Notes: generated by a model from the letters alone, not told the origin. A DNA stretch of 64,000 nucleotides from Curtobacterium sp. MCPF17_052 (GCF_003234085.1 NZ_QKSD01000008.1:154614-218613); one strand, 5' to 3'; shown: positions 17,023 to 26,108, numbered from the stretch's first letter. Numbers and translations are program-made.

Positions 17023-18396
17023 GTGACTGACAAGCGCACGCTCATCATCTTCGGCGCGACCGGCGACCTCGCCTCCCGCCTCCTCCTGCCGGGTCTCGGT
17101 ACCTTCCTGCAGAGCGGCCGTTCCGTCCCGGTCCAGCTCATCGGCACGGGCCGCAGCGCCCGCAGCGAGGAGCAGTGGAAGGACGTCGTGACGAAGTCGT
17201 TCGCGTCGCAGGACGTGGCCGGCCCGGAGGTCGATGCGACCATCGGTTCGACGAAGTTCATCCAGGGCGACCCCACCGACCCGGAGCACCTGAAGGCCCT
17301 GCTCGACGCCGCCGAGGCCGAGCCGATTCTCTACTTCGCGCTGCCGCCGCAGATCGCGTCCGACATCTGCGAGGCGCTGCAGCACGTCGAGCTCCCCGAG
17401 GGCACGACGCTGGCGTTCGAGAAGCCCTTCGGCACCGACGTCGCGAGTGCCGAGGCGCTCAACAAGACGGTCCTCGAGCTCGTCCCCGAGGAGCGCGTGC
17501 ACCGCACCGACCACTTCCTCGGTCGTACGACGGTCCTCAACATCATCGGTCTGCGCTTCGCGAACCGCCTGTTCGAGCCGATCTGGAACGCCGACAACAT
17601 CGAGAAGGTCGACGTCTTCTACGACGAGACCCTGGGCCTCGAGAACCGCGCGCAGTACTACGACGAGGCCGGCGCCCTGGTCGACATGATCCAGTCGCAC
17701 CTGCTCCAGATCCTGGCGCTCGTCACGATGGACGCCCCGGCGGCGATCGACTCCGTCGAGTTCCGCTCCTCGCTCGCCCGGGTGCTCCGCTCGACCCGCC
17801 TCAAGGGCGACGACGCGACCATCGCCTCCCGCCGCGCGGTCTACACGGCCGGCACGATCGACGGCAAGGAACTGCCGTCGTACCAGCAGGAGGACGGGGT
17901 CGACCCGTCGCGCGAGACCGAGACCCTGGCCGAGATCGAGGTCGAGGTCGACACCGCCCGTTGGGCCGGCGTCCCCTTCACCCTCCGCTCCGGCAAGGCG
18001 CTCGGCGCCAGTCGGAAGGAGGTGCTCATCACCTTCAAGCCCGTGACGCGCCTGCCCTCCGGTCTGACCGGTCGCCCGAAGGCCGACACGCTGCGCATCG
18101 TCCTCAACCCGGACGAGATCGAGCTGTCGGTCTCGGCCAACGGCGGCGGCAACCCGTTCGAGATGGGTCAGGTCACCCTGTCGTCCTCGTTCGACGACGG
18201 CGAGCTCACCCCCTACGGCGAGGTGCTGAACGGCATCTTCCACGACGACCCGCTGCTCTCCATCCGCGGCGATGTCGCGGAGCGCTGCTGGGAGATCGTC
18301 GAGCCGGTCGTCTCCGCGTGGAAGTCCGGAGCAGTCCCGCTCGAGGAGTACCGCGCCGGTTCGCGCGGCCCGGCCGAGTGGGTCAGCTCCTCCTGA
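17023..18396 (+). CDS. zwf: Glucose-6-phosphate dehydrogenase-like protein
   Basis: Family members oxidise glucose-6-phosphate to 6-phosphogluconolactone, making NADPH. The 457-residue protein has the N-terminal Rossmann motif IFGATGDLASRLLLP, the substrate region RTDHFLGRTTVLNI, the catalytic His in VDMIQSHLLQIL and the later LRSGKALG. It is shorter than the usual 480-515 residues. The Lys that normally follows DHYLG and contacts the phosphate is Arg here (Arg168). It stands alone, not in the usual tkt-tal-zwf-opcA operon, so it is probably a second, divergent copy and may prefer another substrate or cofactor. GTG start with AAAGGAG upstream. Confidence 0.85.
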   Translation: MTDKRTLIIFGATGDLASRLLLPGLGTFLQSGRSVPVQLIGTGRSARSEEQWKDVVTKSFASQDVAGPEVDATIGSTKFIQGDPTDPEHLKALLDAAEAEPILYFALPPQIASDICEALQHVELPEGTTLAFEKPFGTDVASAEALNKTVLELVPEERVHRTDHFLGRTTVLNIIGLRFANRLFEPIWNADNIEKVDVFYDETLGLENRAQYYDEAGALVDMIQSHLLQILALVTMDAPAAIDSVEFRSSLARVLRSTRLKGDDATIASRRAVYTAGTIDGKELPSYQQEDGVDPSRETETLAEIEVEVDTARWAGVPFTLRSGKALGASRKEVLITFKPVTRLPSGLTGRPKADTLRIVLNPDEIELSVSANGGGNPFEMGQVTLSSSFDDGELTPYGEVLNGIFHDDPLLSIRGDVAERCWEIVEPVVSAWKSGAVPLEEYRAGSRGPAEWVSSS

Positions 18397-18415
18397 CCGA
18401 CGCGAGGACCGCATG

Positions 18416-18453
18416 ACGGGAGGCCCGGTGCCAGCTGGCACCGGGCCTCCCGT
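18416..18453. terminator. Loopless palindrome after zwf (GGGAGGC family)
   Basis: A perfect 38-base palindrome begins ACGGGAGGCCCGGTGCCAG. It lies between the convergent ends of zwf and the GH15 gene, so it can terminate both. Its outer arms match the palindromes at 58017-58054 and 60018-60055. Confidence 0.75.
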
Positions 18454-18500
18454 CCGTCCGGGCGCACCGTCGGCAGGGTCCGACGGCGTGCCCGGTCGTG

Positions 18501-20372
18501 TCAGGCTGGCCGTCCGGCTCGCTCGCCCGCGCCGGTGACGCTCCACGTCCCGCCGTCGCGCTGCGCCGACCTCGTCCGGTGGCCGGCGGCCGCTCCCCGT
18601 GCACGCGCGATCGCGTCTGCCGCGGTCACGAGCGTCAGGTGCGAGAGCGCCTGCGGGGTGTTGCCGATGTGGTGTCCGGTCGCGACGTCGATCTCCTCCG
18701 ACAGCATGCCGACGTCGTTCGCGAAGCCGACCAGGACGTCCATGAGTCGTTCGGCGTCCGCGATCCGACCGGACCCGGCGTACTGCTCGACGAGCCAGAA
18801 CGAGCAGGCCAGGAACGGGTGTTCCGCGCCGCTGAGACCGTCGAAGCCGGAGGACGTCCGGTACCGGAGCAGGAGCCCGTCGTCGCCGACGCGGAGGTCC
18901 TGCTCGATGGCCGCGACCGTGCCGAGCATCCGCGGGTCGTCCGGCTTGCAGTAGCCGATCTGGGGCAGGACGAGCAGGCTCGCGTCGACCTCGTCGGTGT
19001 CGTAATGCTGCCGGTAGGCGCCGCGCTCGGCGTTCCATCCGTGTTCCTCGATCTCCGCGCGCACCTGGTCGCGCAGGGTGCGCCAGCGCTCGACGGGCCC
19101 CTCGAGGCCGAACTCCTCACATGCGGCGACCCCGCGGTCGAACGCCGCCCAGATCATCGCGCGCGAGTGGGTGAAGTGCCGCCGGGGTCCGCGCATCTCC
19201 CAGATGCCGTTGTCGGGCTCCTGCCAGTGCTCCTCGACGTGGCTGAGGAGCGCGCGCTGCAGGGACCACGAGGCGCCGCTCTCCTCGACGCCGAGCTCGC
19301 GTGCGTCGTGCAGCGCTGCCAGGACCTCTCCGAACACGTCGCCCTGGTACTGCGTGTACGCGCCGTTGCCGACGCGCACCGGCTTCGAGTCCGCGTACCC
19401 GGCCAGGTGGTCGAGCGTCCGTTCCGGCAGTTCCCGTTCACCGGCGATGCCGTACATGATCTGCACGTCGTCGGGGTCACCCGCGATCGCGCGGAGCAGC
19501 CACGCCCGCCAGTGTGACGCCTCGTCGCGGTACCCGTGGGCGATCAGGGACGCGAGCGCCATCGACGCGTCACGCAGCCACACGAAGCGGTAGTCCCAGT
19601 TGCGTTCGCCGCCGGGGTCCTCCGGGAGGCTCGTGGTCGCGGCCGCCACGACGCCGCCGGTCTCGGCGTGGGTCATGGCGCGCAGGTACATCAGCGAGCT
19701 GCGGACGGCGGACGCGTACCTGCCCTCGGCGCGGGTGCGGGAGGTCCAGTCGTGCCACCAGTCGCGGGTGTGGTGCAGGGCGGCGTCGACGTCGAACGGC
19801 TCCGGGGGCTCACGGTGGGAGGGGTACCAGGTGAGGACGGTGTCGAGGACGTCGCCGTCCGCGATCGTCGTGGTGGCGGTGTGCCGGTGGTCGTCGGCGC
19901 GGAAGCGCGGGCCCCGGACGACGACGGCGTCCGGACCGGCGGTCGCGACGAGGACCGGTTCGTCGTCGTTGCCCACCTGACGGATCCAGGGCAGGACGTC
20001 CCCGTAGCCGAAGCGGATGCGCAGGACCTGGCGCATGTCGACCGTCCCGGTGAGCCCGCGGACCCGTCGGACGATGGTGGCCCGGTGCGCGTCGACCGGC
20101 ATGAAGTCGGTGACCTCGACGACGCCGGTCGTGGTGGTCCACACCGTCGAGAGCACGAGGGAGTCGCCTTCGTGTCGGCGGACCGGGGTCGCGTCGGGGT
20201 CGGCGGGGCGGAGCGACCACTGACCGTCGTGCTCGTCGCCGAGCAGTGCCGCGAACGTCGACGCACTGTCGAAGCGGGGCAGGCACGCCCAGTCGACGTC
20301 ACCGTCCCGGGTGACGAGTGCGGCCGTGTGACAGTCCCCGATGAGGGCGTGGTCCTCGATGCGCTGAGCCAT
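18501..20372 (-). CDS. Glycoside hydrolase family 15 protein (trehalase or glucoamylase type)
   Basis: This 623-residue protein has an N-terminal beta-sandwich domain beginning RIEDHALIGDCHTAALV, then an (alpha/alpha)6 barrel. The GH15 signatures GGERNWDYRFVWLRDASM (about residue 258) and EEHWQEPDNGIWEMRG, the second holding the general-acid Glu, are intact. A second catalytic carboxylate near the C-terminus is likely in the SGAEHPFLACSFW region. There is no signal peptide, so it acts in the cytoplasm. Actinobacterial members include trehalases and dextran or glucan hydrolases; sequence alone does not decide. The next gene on the strand, App1, is 143 bases upstream. Confidence 0.88.
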   Translation of the reverse strand: MAQRIEDHALIGDCHTAALVTRDGDVDWACLPRFDSASTFAALLGDEHDGQWSLRPADPDATPVRRHEGDSLVLSTVWTTTTGVVEVTDFMPVDAHRATIVRRVRGLTGTVDMRQVLRIRFGYGDVLPWIRQVGNDDEPVLVATAGPDAVVVRGPRFRADDHRHTATTTIADGDVLDTVLTWYPSHREPPEPFDVDAALHHTRDWWHDWTSRTRAEGRYASAVRSSLMYLRAMTHAETGGVVAAATTSLPEDPGGERNWDYRFVWLRDASMALASLIAHGYRDEASHWRAWLLRAIAGDPDDVQIMYGIAGERELPERTLDHLAGYADSKPVRVGNGAYTQYQGDVFGEVLAALHDARELGVEESGASWSLQRALLSHVEEHWQEPDNGIWEMRGPRRHFTHSRAMIWAAFDRGVAACEEFGLEGPVERWRTLRDQVRAEIEEHGWNAERGAYRQHYDTDEVDASLLVLPQIGYCKPDDPRMLGTVAAIEQDLRVGDDGLLLRYRTSSGFDGLSGAEHPFLACSFWLVEQYAGSGRIADAERLMDVLVGFANDVGMLSEEIDVATGHHIGNTPQALSHLTLVTAADAIARARGAAAGHRTRSAQRDGGTWSVTGAGERAGRPA

Positions 20373-20515
20373 GCCCTGATCGAACCACCCACACCCCGGA
20401 CGCGGCTGCGCTGAAGGTGCGTTCAGATCGCTCCCGGCATGACTTCGGCGGCACGGCCGACCGTCACCAGCAGCAGCCAGCGTCGGTCGAGAGCCCGTTC
20501 AGTCGAGAGCCAGGG

Positions 20516-21667
20516 TCAGTCGAGGTCGGCGATCCCGACGCGTCCGAGCTCGGTCCAGAGGCCGGCACCGTCCGGGGCGTAGACCCACGGCACGGTGGAG
20601 TCGCGGGTGCGCTCCTGGGCGCGCGATCGACCACCGGCGAGGACGGCCTCGCTCGTCGACAACTGTCGGATCGCGACCGCGGCGACGTTCTCGGGGTGCT
20701 CCCGGGCGAACTCGCCGTAGAGGTGCTCGTCGTGCTGTCCGTCGTCGCCGACGAGCAGCCACTGGATGTCCGGGAAGTCCCGCGCGAGGCGCCGCAGGTT
20801 GTCCTGCTTGTGCTGCTGTCCGCTCCGGAAGAACCGGTCGTGGGTCGGGCCCCAGTCCGTGAGCAGCAGGGTGCCGGACGGGTACATGTTCCGGGTCAGG
20901 AAGCGTTGCAGGGTCGGTGCCACGTTCCACGCACCGGTGGAGAGGTACACGGTCGCCGCGCCCGGGTGCTGCGCGAGGACCCGCTCGTAGAGGACCGACA
21001 TCCCCGGCACGGGACGGCGGGCGTGTTCGGTCAGCACGAACGAGTTCCAGGCGGCGAGCATCGGGCGGGGGAGGCTCGTCACCATCACGGTGTCGTCGAT
21101 GTCCGACAACAGGCCGAAGCGGGTGTCCGGGTGCACCACGAAGACGTCGGCGTCCACGTCGCGCATGCCGCCGGCGGACAGTCGGATCGTCTGCCATCCC
21201 GGTTCGAGGTCGATCGGGACGATCGCGTCGACCACACCACCGCGGTCGCTCTGGACGGTGTGCGTGCTGCCGCCGGCCGAGATGGTGACCTCGGCGTGGT
21301 CGACGGCCACGCTCGTGAAGCTGCGCCACCCGCGGACGCCCGTGTACGAGACGTCCGACGCCAGGCCGCGGCGGGTCAGCAGCACCCGGCAGAGCACGCG
21401 GACCCATCCCGGGGCGCCGTAGCCCGTGTACGGGATGACGGTCGGGACCTGACCGCGCTTCCGGGCGTGCTGTTCGCGGTACTCCTGCACGGCGTCCTCG
21501 ATGCGGGCGGCCCGGTGCAGGATCGGCTCCGGGATCGCGGTCTCCCACTGCTGGATGCCCCAGGGCGACTGTTCGCGGCGGTCGTGCTCGCGTTCCACGG
21601 ACCGTGCGTCCCGCTGCGGGGTGGTTGCCCGGGGCGCGGCAGGGTCCGGAGGCGTCGACTCGGGCAT
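20516..21667 (-). CDS. App1-type phosphatidate phosphatase domain protein (DUF2183)
   Basis: This 383-residue protein has the App1/DUF2183 catalytic domain in its C-terminal half. LLSDIDDTVMVTSL carries the HAD-like DxDxT nucleophile motif. VYLSTGAWNVAP, LLLTDWGPT and a DFPDIQWLLVGDDGQHD segment complete the active site. The yeast homologue dephosphorylates phosphatidic acid; the bacterial substrate is not established. The N-terminal part has a YTGYGAPGWVRV motif typical of the bacterial subgroup. No signal peptide is seen. A GATGAT hexamer 6 bases before the ATG suggests a leaderless transcript. Confidence 0.88.
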   Translation of the reverse strand: MPESTPPDPAAPRATTPQRDARSVEREHDRREQSPWGIQQWETAIPEPILHRAARIEDAVQEYREQHARKRGQVPTVIPYTGYGAPGWVRVLCRVLLTRRGLASDVSYTGVRGWRSFTSVAVDHAEVTISAGGSTHTVQSDRGGVVDAIVPIDLEPGWQTIRLSAGGMRDVDADVFVVHPDTRFGLLSDIDDTVMVTSLPRPMLAAWNSFVLTEHARRPVPGMSVLYERVLAQHPGAATVYLSTGAWNVAPTLQRFLTRNMYPSGTLLLTDWGPTHDRFFRSGQQHKQDNLRRLARDFPDIQWLLVGDDGQHDEHLYGEFAREHPENVAAVAIRQLSTSEAVLAGGRSRAQERTRDSTVPWVYAPDGAGLWTELGRVGIADLD

Positions 21668-21809
21668 CGCACCATCATCCCATGCGGGGTGGTCCCGCAG
21701 CGGGGTCGTGGACCCGACACCCCGGGAATCGCAGCGAAGACCAAGGCGGCGTCTGCGAGAGTTGCCGTCTCAGTCAGTCAGCCCGCGGTCACCGCGAGAA
21801 GGAGTTCAT

Positions 21810-22457
21810 GTGCTCGTCACCGAGGTTTCGAACGCACTGCCGGGGGGATCATCACTGCTCAGGAACGAGCCGGTCCAGGCCCGCAGCTCGGCGCGCCTCG
21901 CAGGTCTGCTCGACGCGGCGGCCGCGGTCATCGACGAGATCGGCTTCGAGCGGCTCACGACGGCCATGGTCGCCGAGCGTGCCGGTGCGTCGATCGGCAC
22001 GGTCTACCGGTACTTCCCGGACCGGATCGCCGTGGTCGAGGCCCTCGCCATCCGGTGCACGCAGCGCCTCGCCGCCCGGTTCGTCGAGACACTCGACGCC
22101 TCCGGCGCCACGACGTGGCAGGAAGGCTGCGACGCGCTCATCGACATGACCGCGGAGATGTACCGCACCGAGCCCGGCTTCCGCGCGATCCGCTTCGCCG
22201 ACCTCGACACCACGTCCGGTGACGAGGACGCCGACCGCCTCGCCGCACTCGGCGGAGCCGTCGGCACCGTGATGCGCGAGCGCTTCGACCTGCCCCAGTC
22301 CGAGGCGATCAACCGGGCCTGGGTCGTGCTGGCCGAGTCCGCGCACGCGGTCCTCGCTCGTGCGCACGTGGACCGCGAGCACCCGGACACCGAACTGATC
22401 GCGGCCTACCGCGCGATGAGCCGGCCGTACCTGGAGTCGGTGATCGGGGCCTCCTGA
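21810..22457 (+). CDS. TetR/AcrR family transcriptional regulator
   Basis: This 215-residue repressor has an N-terminal helix-turn-helix with the TetR signature LTTAMVAERAGASIGTVYRYF (about residues 50-70). The C-terminal ligand domain resembles the group with the RFVETL and MYRTEPGFRAIRFADL helices; the ligand is unknown. GTG 21810 is chosen because AGAAGGAG lies five bases upstream. The overlapping ATG at 21808 is in another frame. It is divergent from App1 (142 bases apart) and precedes the osmoprotectant transporter, but a hairpin separates it from that operon, so its target is not clear. Confidence 0.88.
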   Translation: MLVTEVSNALPGGSSLLRNEPVQARSSARLAGLLDAAAAVIDEIGFERLTTAMVAERAGASIGTVYRYFPDRIAVVEALAIRCTQRLAARFVETLDASGATTWQEGCDALIDMTAEMYRTEPGFRAIRFADLDTTSGDEDADRLAALGGAVGTVMRERFDLPQSEAINRAWVVLAESAHAVLARAHVDREHPDTELIAAYRAMSRPYLESVIGAS

Positions 22458-22474
22458 CCGCTGACCCACCTCGG

Positions 22475-22507
22475 ACGCCCGTCCCTCCGTCGCGGAGGGG
22501 CGGGCGT
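22475..22507 (+). terminator. Terminator after the TetR gene
   Basis: A 15-base stem with one G-T pair (22475-22489 with 22493-22507) and a TCG loop lies 17 bases after the stop. Confidence 0.65.
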
Positions 22508-22636
22508 TCGTGTCCGAACTGCGCGGACCCGGGGTCGATGTCCGCCAGGCGTCATGCGCCGTCACGACCGAACCGCTATGGGCTCAGCCCTGTACTGTCG
22601 TCCGGTGTCGGGCTACCTCCACCAAGAAGGGCACCC

Positions 22637-23542
22637 ATGATCGAGTTCCGCTCGGTGCGCAAGACCTACCCGGACGGCACGAACGCCGTCGAGTTGTTCG
22701 ACCTCGTGATCCCCTCGCGGACCACGACGGTGTTCGTCGGTTCGAGCGGTTGTGGCAAGACCACACTCCTCCGGATGATCAACAGGATGATCGATCCGAC
22801 CTCGGGGTCCGTCCAGATCGACGGTGAGGACATCGCCGGCGTCGACCCGGTGCAGCTCCGCCGTCGCATCGGCTACGTCATGCAGAACGCCGGTCTGCTG
22901 CCGCACCGCAGGGTCGCGGACAACATCGCGACGGTGCCACTGCTCACCGGGGTCTCGAAGGCCGACGCGCGGAAGCGTGCGCTCGAGCTGATGGACACGG
23001 TCGGCCTCGACCGGTCACTCGCCGATCGCTACCCGTCGCAGCTGTCCGGCGGACAGCAGCAGCGGGTCGGCGTCGCTCGCGGTCTCGCGGTCGACCCGAA
23101 CATCCTGCTCATGGACGAGCCGTTCGGCGCCGTCGACCCGCTCGTGCGCAACGACCTGCAGGACGAGTTGATCCGGCTGCAGCGCGAGTTGGGCAAGACG
23201 GTCGTGTTCGTGACGCACGACATCGACGAGGCCTTCAAACTCGGCGACCAGGTCGTCATCCTCAAGAAGGGCGGCGAGATCGCCCAGCAGGGGACGCCGG
23301 CGGAGATCCTCTCCGCGCCGGCGGACGACTTCGTCGCGAACTTCATCGGCGTCGGACGGGGCCGTCGGTCCCTCCGGGTCGAGCAGACCCCGACCGGTCC
23401 GGTCGTCGTGGACGGTGACGGCCGCGCCGCCGGCGTCCTCACCGGACCCGTGGGCGTCGTCGACGCCGCTGCCGCTGTCCGCTCCGAGGCCGGGACGCCC
23501 AGCGTCCCGGGTGCTGCGGCGCAGGGTGGGAGCACCCGGTGA
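22637..23542 (+). CDS. Osmoprotectant (OpuC/Osm-type) ABC transporter ATP-binding protein
   Basis: ATPase of a quaternary-amine importer, 301 residues. It has a Walker A in VGSSGCGKTT, a Q-loop in YVMQNAGLLPH, the ABC signature [16 protein letters not shown], Walker B in ILLMDEPFGAVDP and the His switch in VFVTHDIDEA. The [13 protein letters not shown] context and the FIGVGRG ending are typical of OpuCA/ProV-like proteins. The C-terminal 50 residues are low-complexity and carry no recognisable CBS domain, unlike longer OpuCA. ATG 22637 follows AAGAAGGG. Genes 2-4 of the operon overlap one another by four bases each. Confidence 0.9.
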   Translation: MIEFRSVRKTYPDGTNAVELFDLVIPSRTTTVFVGSSGCGKTTLLRMINRMIDPTSGSVQIDGEDIAGVDPVQLRRRIGYVMQNAGLLPHRRVADNIATVPLLTGVSKADARKRALELMDTVGLDRSLADRYPSQLSGGQQQRVGVARGLAVDPNILLMDEPFGAVDPLVRNDLQDELIRLQRELGKTVVFVTHDIDEAFKLGDQVVILKKGGEIAQQGTPAEILSAPADDFVANFIGVGRGRRSLRVEQTPTGPVVVDGDGRAAGVLTGPVGVVDAAAAVRSEAGTPSVPGAAAQGGSTR

Positions 23543-24255
23543 AGTGGGTGCTGTCGAACCTCGACACGATCGGGGACGACACGGTCGCGCACCTGGCGAT
23601 CGCGATCCCGCCGATCATCATCGCCTTCCTGCTGTCGATCCCGATCGGGTGGCTCGTCGTCCGACTCCGGCGACCCGGCGCACGCCCGCTCAGCAGCGGT
23701 GTGGGCGGAGGCATCGTCACGTTCGCCGGGCTGCTCTACGCCGTCCCGTCGCTGCCACTGTTCATCGCGCTGCCGGGCCTCATCGGCACCGGGCTGCAGG
23801 ACCCCGTGAACATCGTCATCGGCCTCACGCTCTACGGCCTCGCCCTCATGGTCCGGTCCACCGTGGACGGCCTCGGATCGGTCGACCCCGCCACCACGTC
23901 GGCGGCGACCGCGATGGGGTACTCCGGAGCGCAGCGGTTCTTCCGCGTCGACCTGCCGCTCGCCGGTCCGGTGCTGCTCGCGGGCCTCCGGGTCGTCTCG
24001 GTGTCCACGATCTCGCTGACCACGGTCGGCGCGGTGCTCGGTGTCCAGAGCCTCGGATCGCTCTTCACCGACGGCATCGGCCGGAACATCCCGGAGGAGA
24101 TCGTCGCGGGTGTCGTGATGGTCCTCGTCCTGGCGTTCGCGATCGACGGGTTGCTCGTGCTGCTCGGTCGGATCGTGATGCCGTGGACGCGTCGATCGGC
24201 GCCCTCGAAGCGTGCGGCCCGCCGCGTGCTCCAGTCTGCGGAGGTCACCGCATGA
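23539..24255 (+). CDS. Osmoprotectant ABC transporter permease (first)
   Basis: This 238-residue membrane protein has five or six helices. The cytoplasmic loop VDPATTSAATAMGYSGAQRFF contacts the ATPase and matches the EAA loop of OpuCB/YehW-type permeases. It begins with GTG inside the GTGA overlap with the ATPase gene. It pairs with the second permease as a heterodimer. Confidence 0.88.
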   Translation: MKWVLSNLDTIGDDTVAHLAIAIPPIIIAFLLSIPIGWLVVRLRRPGARPLSSGVGGGIVTFAGLLYAVPSLPLFIALPGLIGTGLQDPVNIVIGLTLYGLALMVRSTVDGLGSVDPATTSAATAMGYSGAQRFFRVDLPLAGPVLLAGLRVVSVSTISLTTVGAVLGVQSLGSLFTDGIGRNIPEEIVAGVVMVLVLAFAIDGLLVLLGRIVMPWTRRSAPSKRAARRVLQSAEVTA

Positions 24256-24980
24256 TCATCGGACAGGCCTTCGGCTGGGTCCTCGACCCGGCCAACTACG
24301 CCGGTCCCGACGGTGTCTCCGAGCGGCTGTGGGAACACGTCTGGATCTCGCTGCTCGCCGTCGTCATCGCGTCGGTGATCGCGATCCCGATCGGCTACGC
24401 GATCGGCCACACCGGCAAGGCACGCGGCTTCGCGATCGCCCTCTCCGGCGGCATCCGCGCCCTGCCGACGCTCGGTGTGCTCACCCTGGTGGGCCTGCTG
24501 CTCGGCGCGAACCTGCAGGCTCCGCTGTTCGCACTCGTCGTGCTCGCGATCCCGTCGGTGCTCGCCGGGGCGTACGCCGGCATCGAGTCCGTCGAACCGG
24601 TCACCGTCGACGCTGCCCGCGCGCAGGGCATGACCGGGTGGCAGATCCTGACCAAGGTCGAGATCCCGCTCGGACTGCCGCTGCTCGTCGGCGGCGTCCG
24701 CGCCGCCGTGCTCCAGGTCGTCGCCACCGCCACCCTCGCCGCCTACGTCGGATCGGGTGGGCTCGGCGGGTACGTGTTCCTCGGGCTCAAGACCCAGGAC
24801 TACGCCATGATGCTCGGCGCCTCCATCCTCGTGATCGCACTCGCGATCGCGTTCGAGATCGTCTTCTCCGTGCTCCAGCGGGCGGTGGTGCCCGCGGGCA
24901 TCGCCGACCGCCCGACGCGGCGACGCTCGGGATCGCGTGAGCGGCCCCACACCCCCATCCCGGAAGGAACCCCCTCGTGA
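24252..24980 (+). CDS. Osmoprotectant ABC transporter permease (second)
   Basis: This 242-residue membrane protein has at least five helices. The EAA-type loop is in VDAARAQGMTGWQILTKVE, and the YVGSGGLGGYVFLGL segment is typical of OpuCD-like subunits. ATG 24252 lies in the ATGA overlap with the first permease. The C-terminal 25 residues are hydrophilic. It overlaps the binding-protein gene by four bases, so all four genes are translationally linked. Confidence 0.88.
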   Translation: MIIGQAFGWVLDPANYAGPDGVSERLWEHVWISLLAVVIASVIAIPIGYAIGHTGKARGFAIALSGGIRALPTLGVLTLVGLLLGANLQAPLFALVVLAIPSVLAGAYAGIESVEPVTVDAARAQGMTGWQILTKVEIPLGLPLLVGGVRAAVLQVVATATLAAYVGSGGLGGYVFLGLKTQDYAMMLGASILVIALAIAFEIVFSVLQRAVVPAGIADRPTRRRSGSRERPHTPIPEGTPS

Positions 24981-25900
24981 TCACAGCACCCAAGCTCCGC
25001 GCCGGCATCGCCGCCGCGGTCGCCGTCGGCGTGGCCGCCGCCCTCGCCGGCTGCTCCTCCAGCAGCCCGCTCGACAGCGGCTCCAGCTCGTCCTCGGACT
25101 CGAAGACGATCGTCGTCGGGTCGCAGCAGTACTACTCGAACGAGATCATCGCCGAGCTCTACGCCCAGGTCCTCGAGAAGGACGGCTTCCAGGTGAAGCG
25201 GAACTTCAACATCGGGCAGCGCGAGGTCTACCTCCCGCAGCTCGAGAAGGGCGCGATCGACGTCATGCCCGAGTACGGCGGCAACCTGCTGCAGTACTTC
25301 GACAAGAACTCGACCGCGAAGTCCGAGTCCGAGATCACGGACGGCCTGAAGAGCGCCCTGCCGAAGGGGCTCCGTGCCCTGGACGCCGCCGAGGCCACCG
25401 ACCAGGACAGCTACACCGTCACGAAGAAGTTCTCCGAGGAGAACGACGTGACGAGCCTTGCCGACCTCTCGAAGGTCAAGGGCACGCTGACCGTCGGCGC
25501 GAACTCGGAGAACCAGACGCGTCCGTACGGTCCGAAGGGCCTGAAGTCGGTCTACGGCGTGACGGTCCAGTCCAAGGCGATCGAGGACTCCGGCGGGGCC
25601 CTGACGGTCAAGGCGCTGAAGGACGGCACCGTGCAGCTGGCGGACATCTACACCGCCGACCCGAGCATCAAGGCGAACGACTTCGTGACGCTCGAGGACC
25701 CGAAGAACCTCATCGTTCCGCAGAACGTCACCCCGGTCGTCTCGAGCAAGGTCGACGACAAGGCGGCGGCCGACATCGACAAGGTGAGCAAGGTCCTGAC
25801 GACCGAGGCGCTCATCGAGCTCAACACCAAGAGCACCGTCGACAAGGAGAAGGCCTCGACCATCGCGAAGGACTTCCTGACCGACGAGGGCCTGCTCTAG
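24977..25900 (+). CDS. Glycine betaine/choline-type substrate-binding lipoprotein
   Basis: This 307-residue precursor has a lipoprotein signal with lipobox LAGC near residue 26 and a Ser-rich linker. An OpuAC-type binding domain follows, with KTIVVGSQQYYSNEIIAELY, then GAIDVMPEYGGNLLQYF and DGTVQLADIYTADPSI. It captures the osmoprotectant outside the membrane for the two permeases. The ligand (betaine, choline, carnitine or proline betaine) cannot be read. The GTG start is set by the GTGA overlap. A long hairpin ends the operon. Confidence 0.9.
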   Translation: MITAPKLRAGIAAAVAVGVAAALAGCSSSSPLDSGSSSSSDSKTIVVGSQQYYSNEIIAELYAQVLEKDGFQVKRNFNIGQREVYLPQLEKGAIDVMPEYGGNLLQYFDKNSTAKSESEITDGLKSALPKGLRALDAAEATDQDSYTVTKKFSEENDVTSLADLSKVKGTLTVGANSENQTRPYGPKGLKSVYGVTVQSKAIEDSGGALTVKALKDGTVQLADIYTADPSIKANDFVTLEDPKNLIVPQNVTPVVSSKVDDKAAADIDKVSKVLTTEALIELNTKSTVDKEKASTIAKDFLTDEGLL

Positions 25901-25942
25901 GTCGCACGGACACCCCGGATCCCGCGTCGTTCTGCGGGGTCC

Positions 25943-25985
25943 ACGACGACAGGCGTCGGGCATCGAGCCCGGCGCCTGTCGTCGT
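25943..25985 (+). terminator. Terminator of the osmoprotectant operon
   Basis: ACGACGACAGGCG pairs with its complement (25943-25955 with 25973-25985). An inner CGGGC/GCCCG stem lies inside. Confidence 0.7.
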
Positions 25986-26016
25986 TCCCGGGACGCTCGT
26001 CCATGACACTTGTTCC

Positions 26017-26056
26017 GCACGGTTGTGCCGTGCACTACGTCTGCACGTTCGTGCAG
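26017..26056. promoter_or_regulatory. Palindromes upstream of cydA, possible operator
   Basis: Two inverted repeats are adjacent: GCACGG/CCGTGC around TTGTG (26017-26033), and CTGCACG, TT, CGTGCAG (26041-26056). The second ends 16 bases before the candidate -35. Their placement suits a redox or oxygen regulator site, but neither matches a Rex or CRP consensus well. Confidence 0.35.
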
Positions 26057-26072
26057 CAGTGCCCTCTACAAC

Positions 26073-26102
26073 TTGTCGAACCGGGCCGCTCGACAGTACC
26101 GT
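26073..26102 (+). promoter_or_regulatory. cydA promoter
   Basis: TTGTCG (26073-26078), an 18-base spacer and TACCGT (26097-26102) end 6 bases before the ATG, which predicts a leaderless mRNA. Confidence 0.6.
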
Positions 26103-26108
26103 CGAAGC

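Noticed and set aside
17023..18396. opcA or tkt partner for zwf
   Set aside because: Neighbours were checked and none matches; the gene stands alone.
22637..25900. Proline/betaine transporter of the ProU single-permease type
   Set aside because: Two separate permease genes and a lipoprotein binding gene indicate the OpuC/Osm type instead.
26010..26108. 33-residue extension of CydA
   Set aside because: It would place the start upstream of the -35/-10 boxes and has no family homology.
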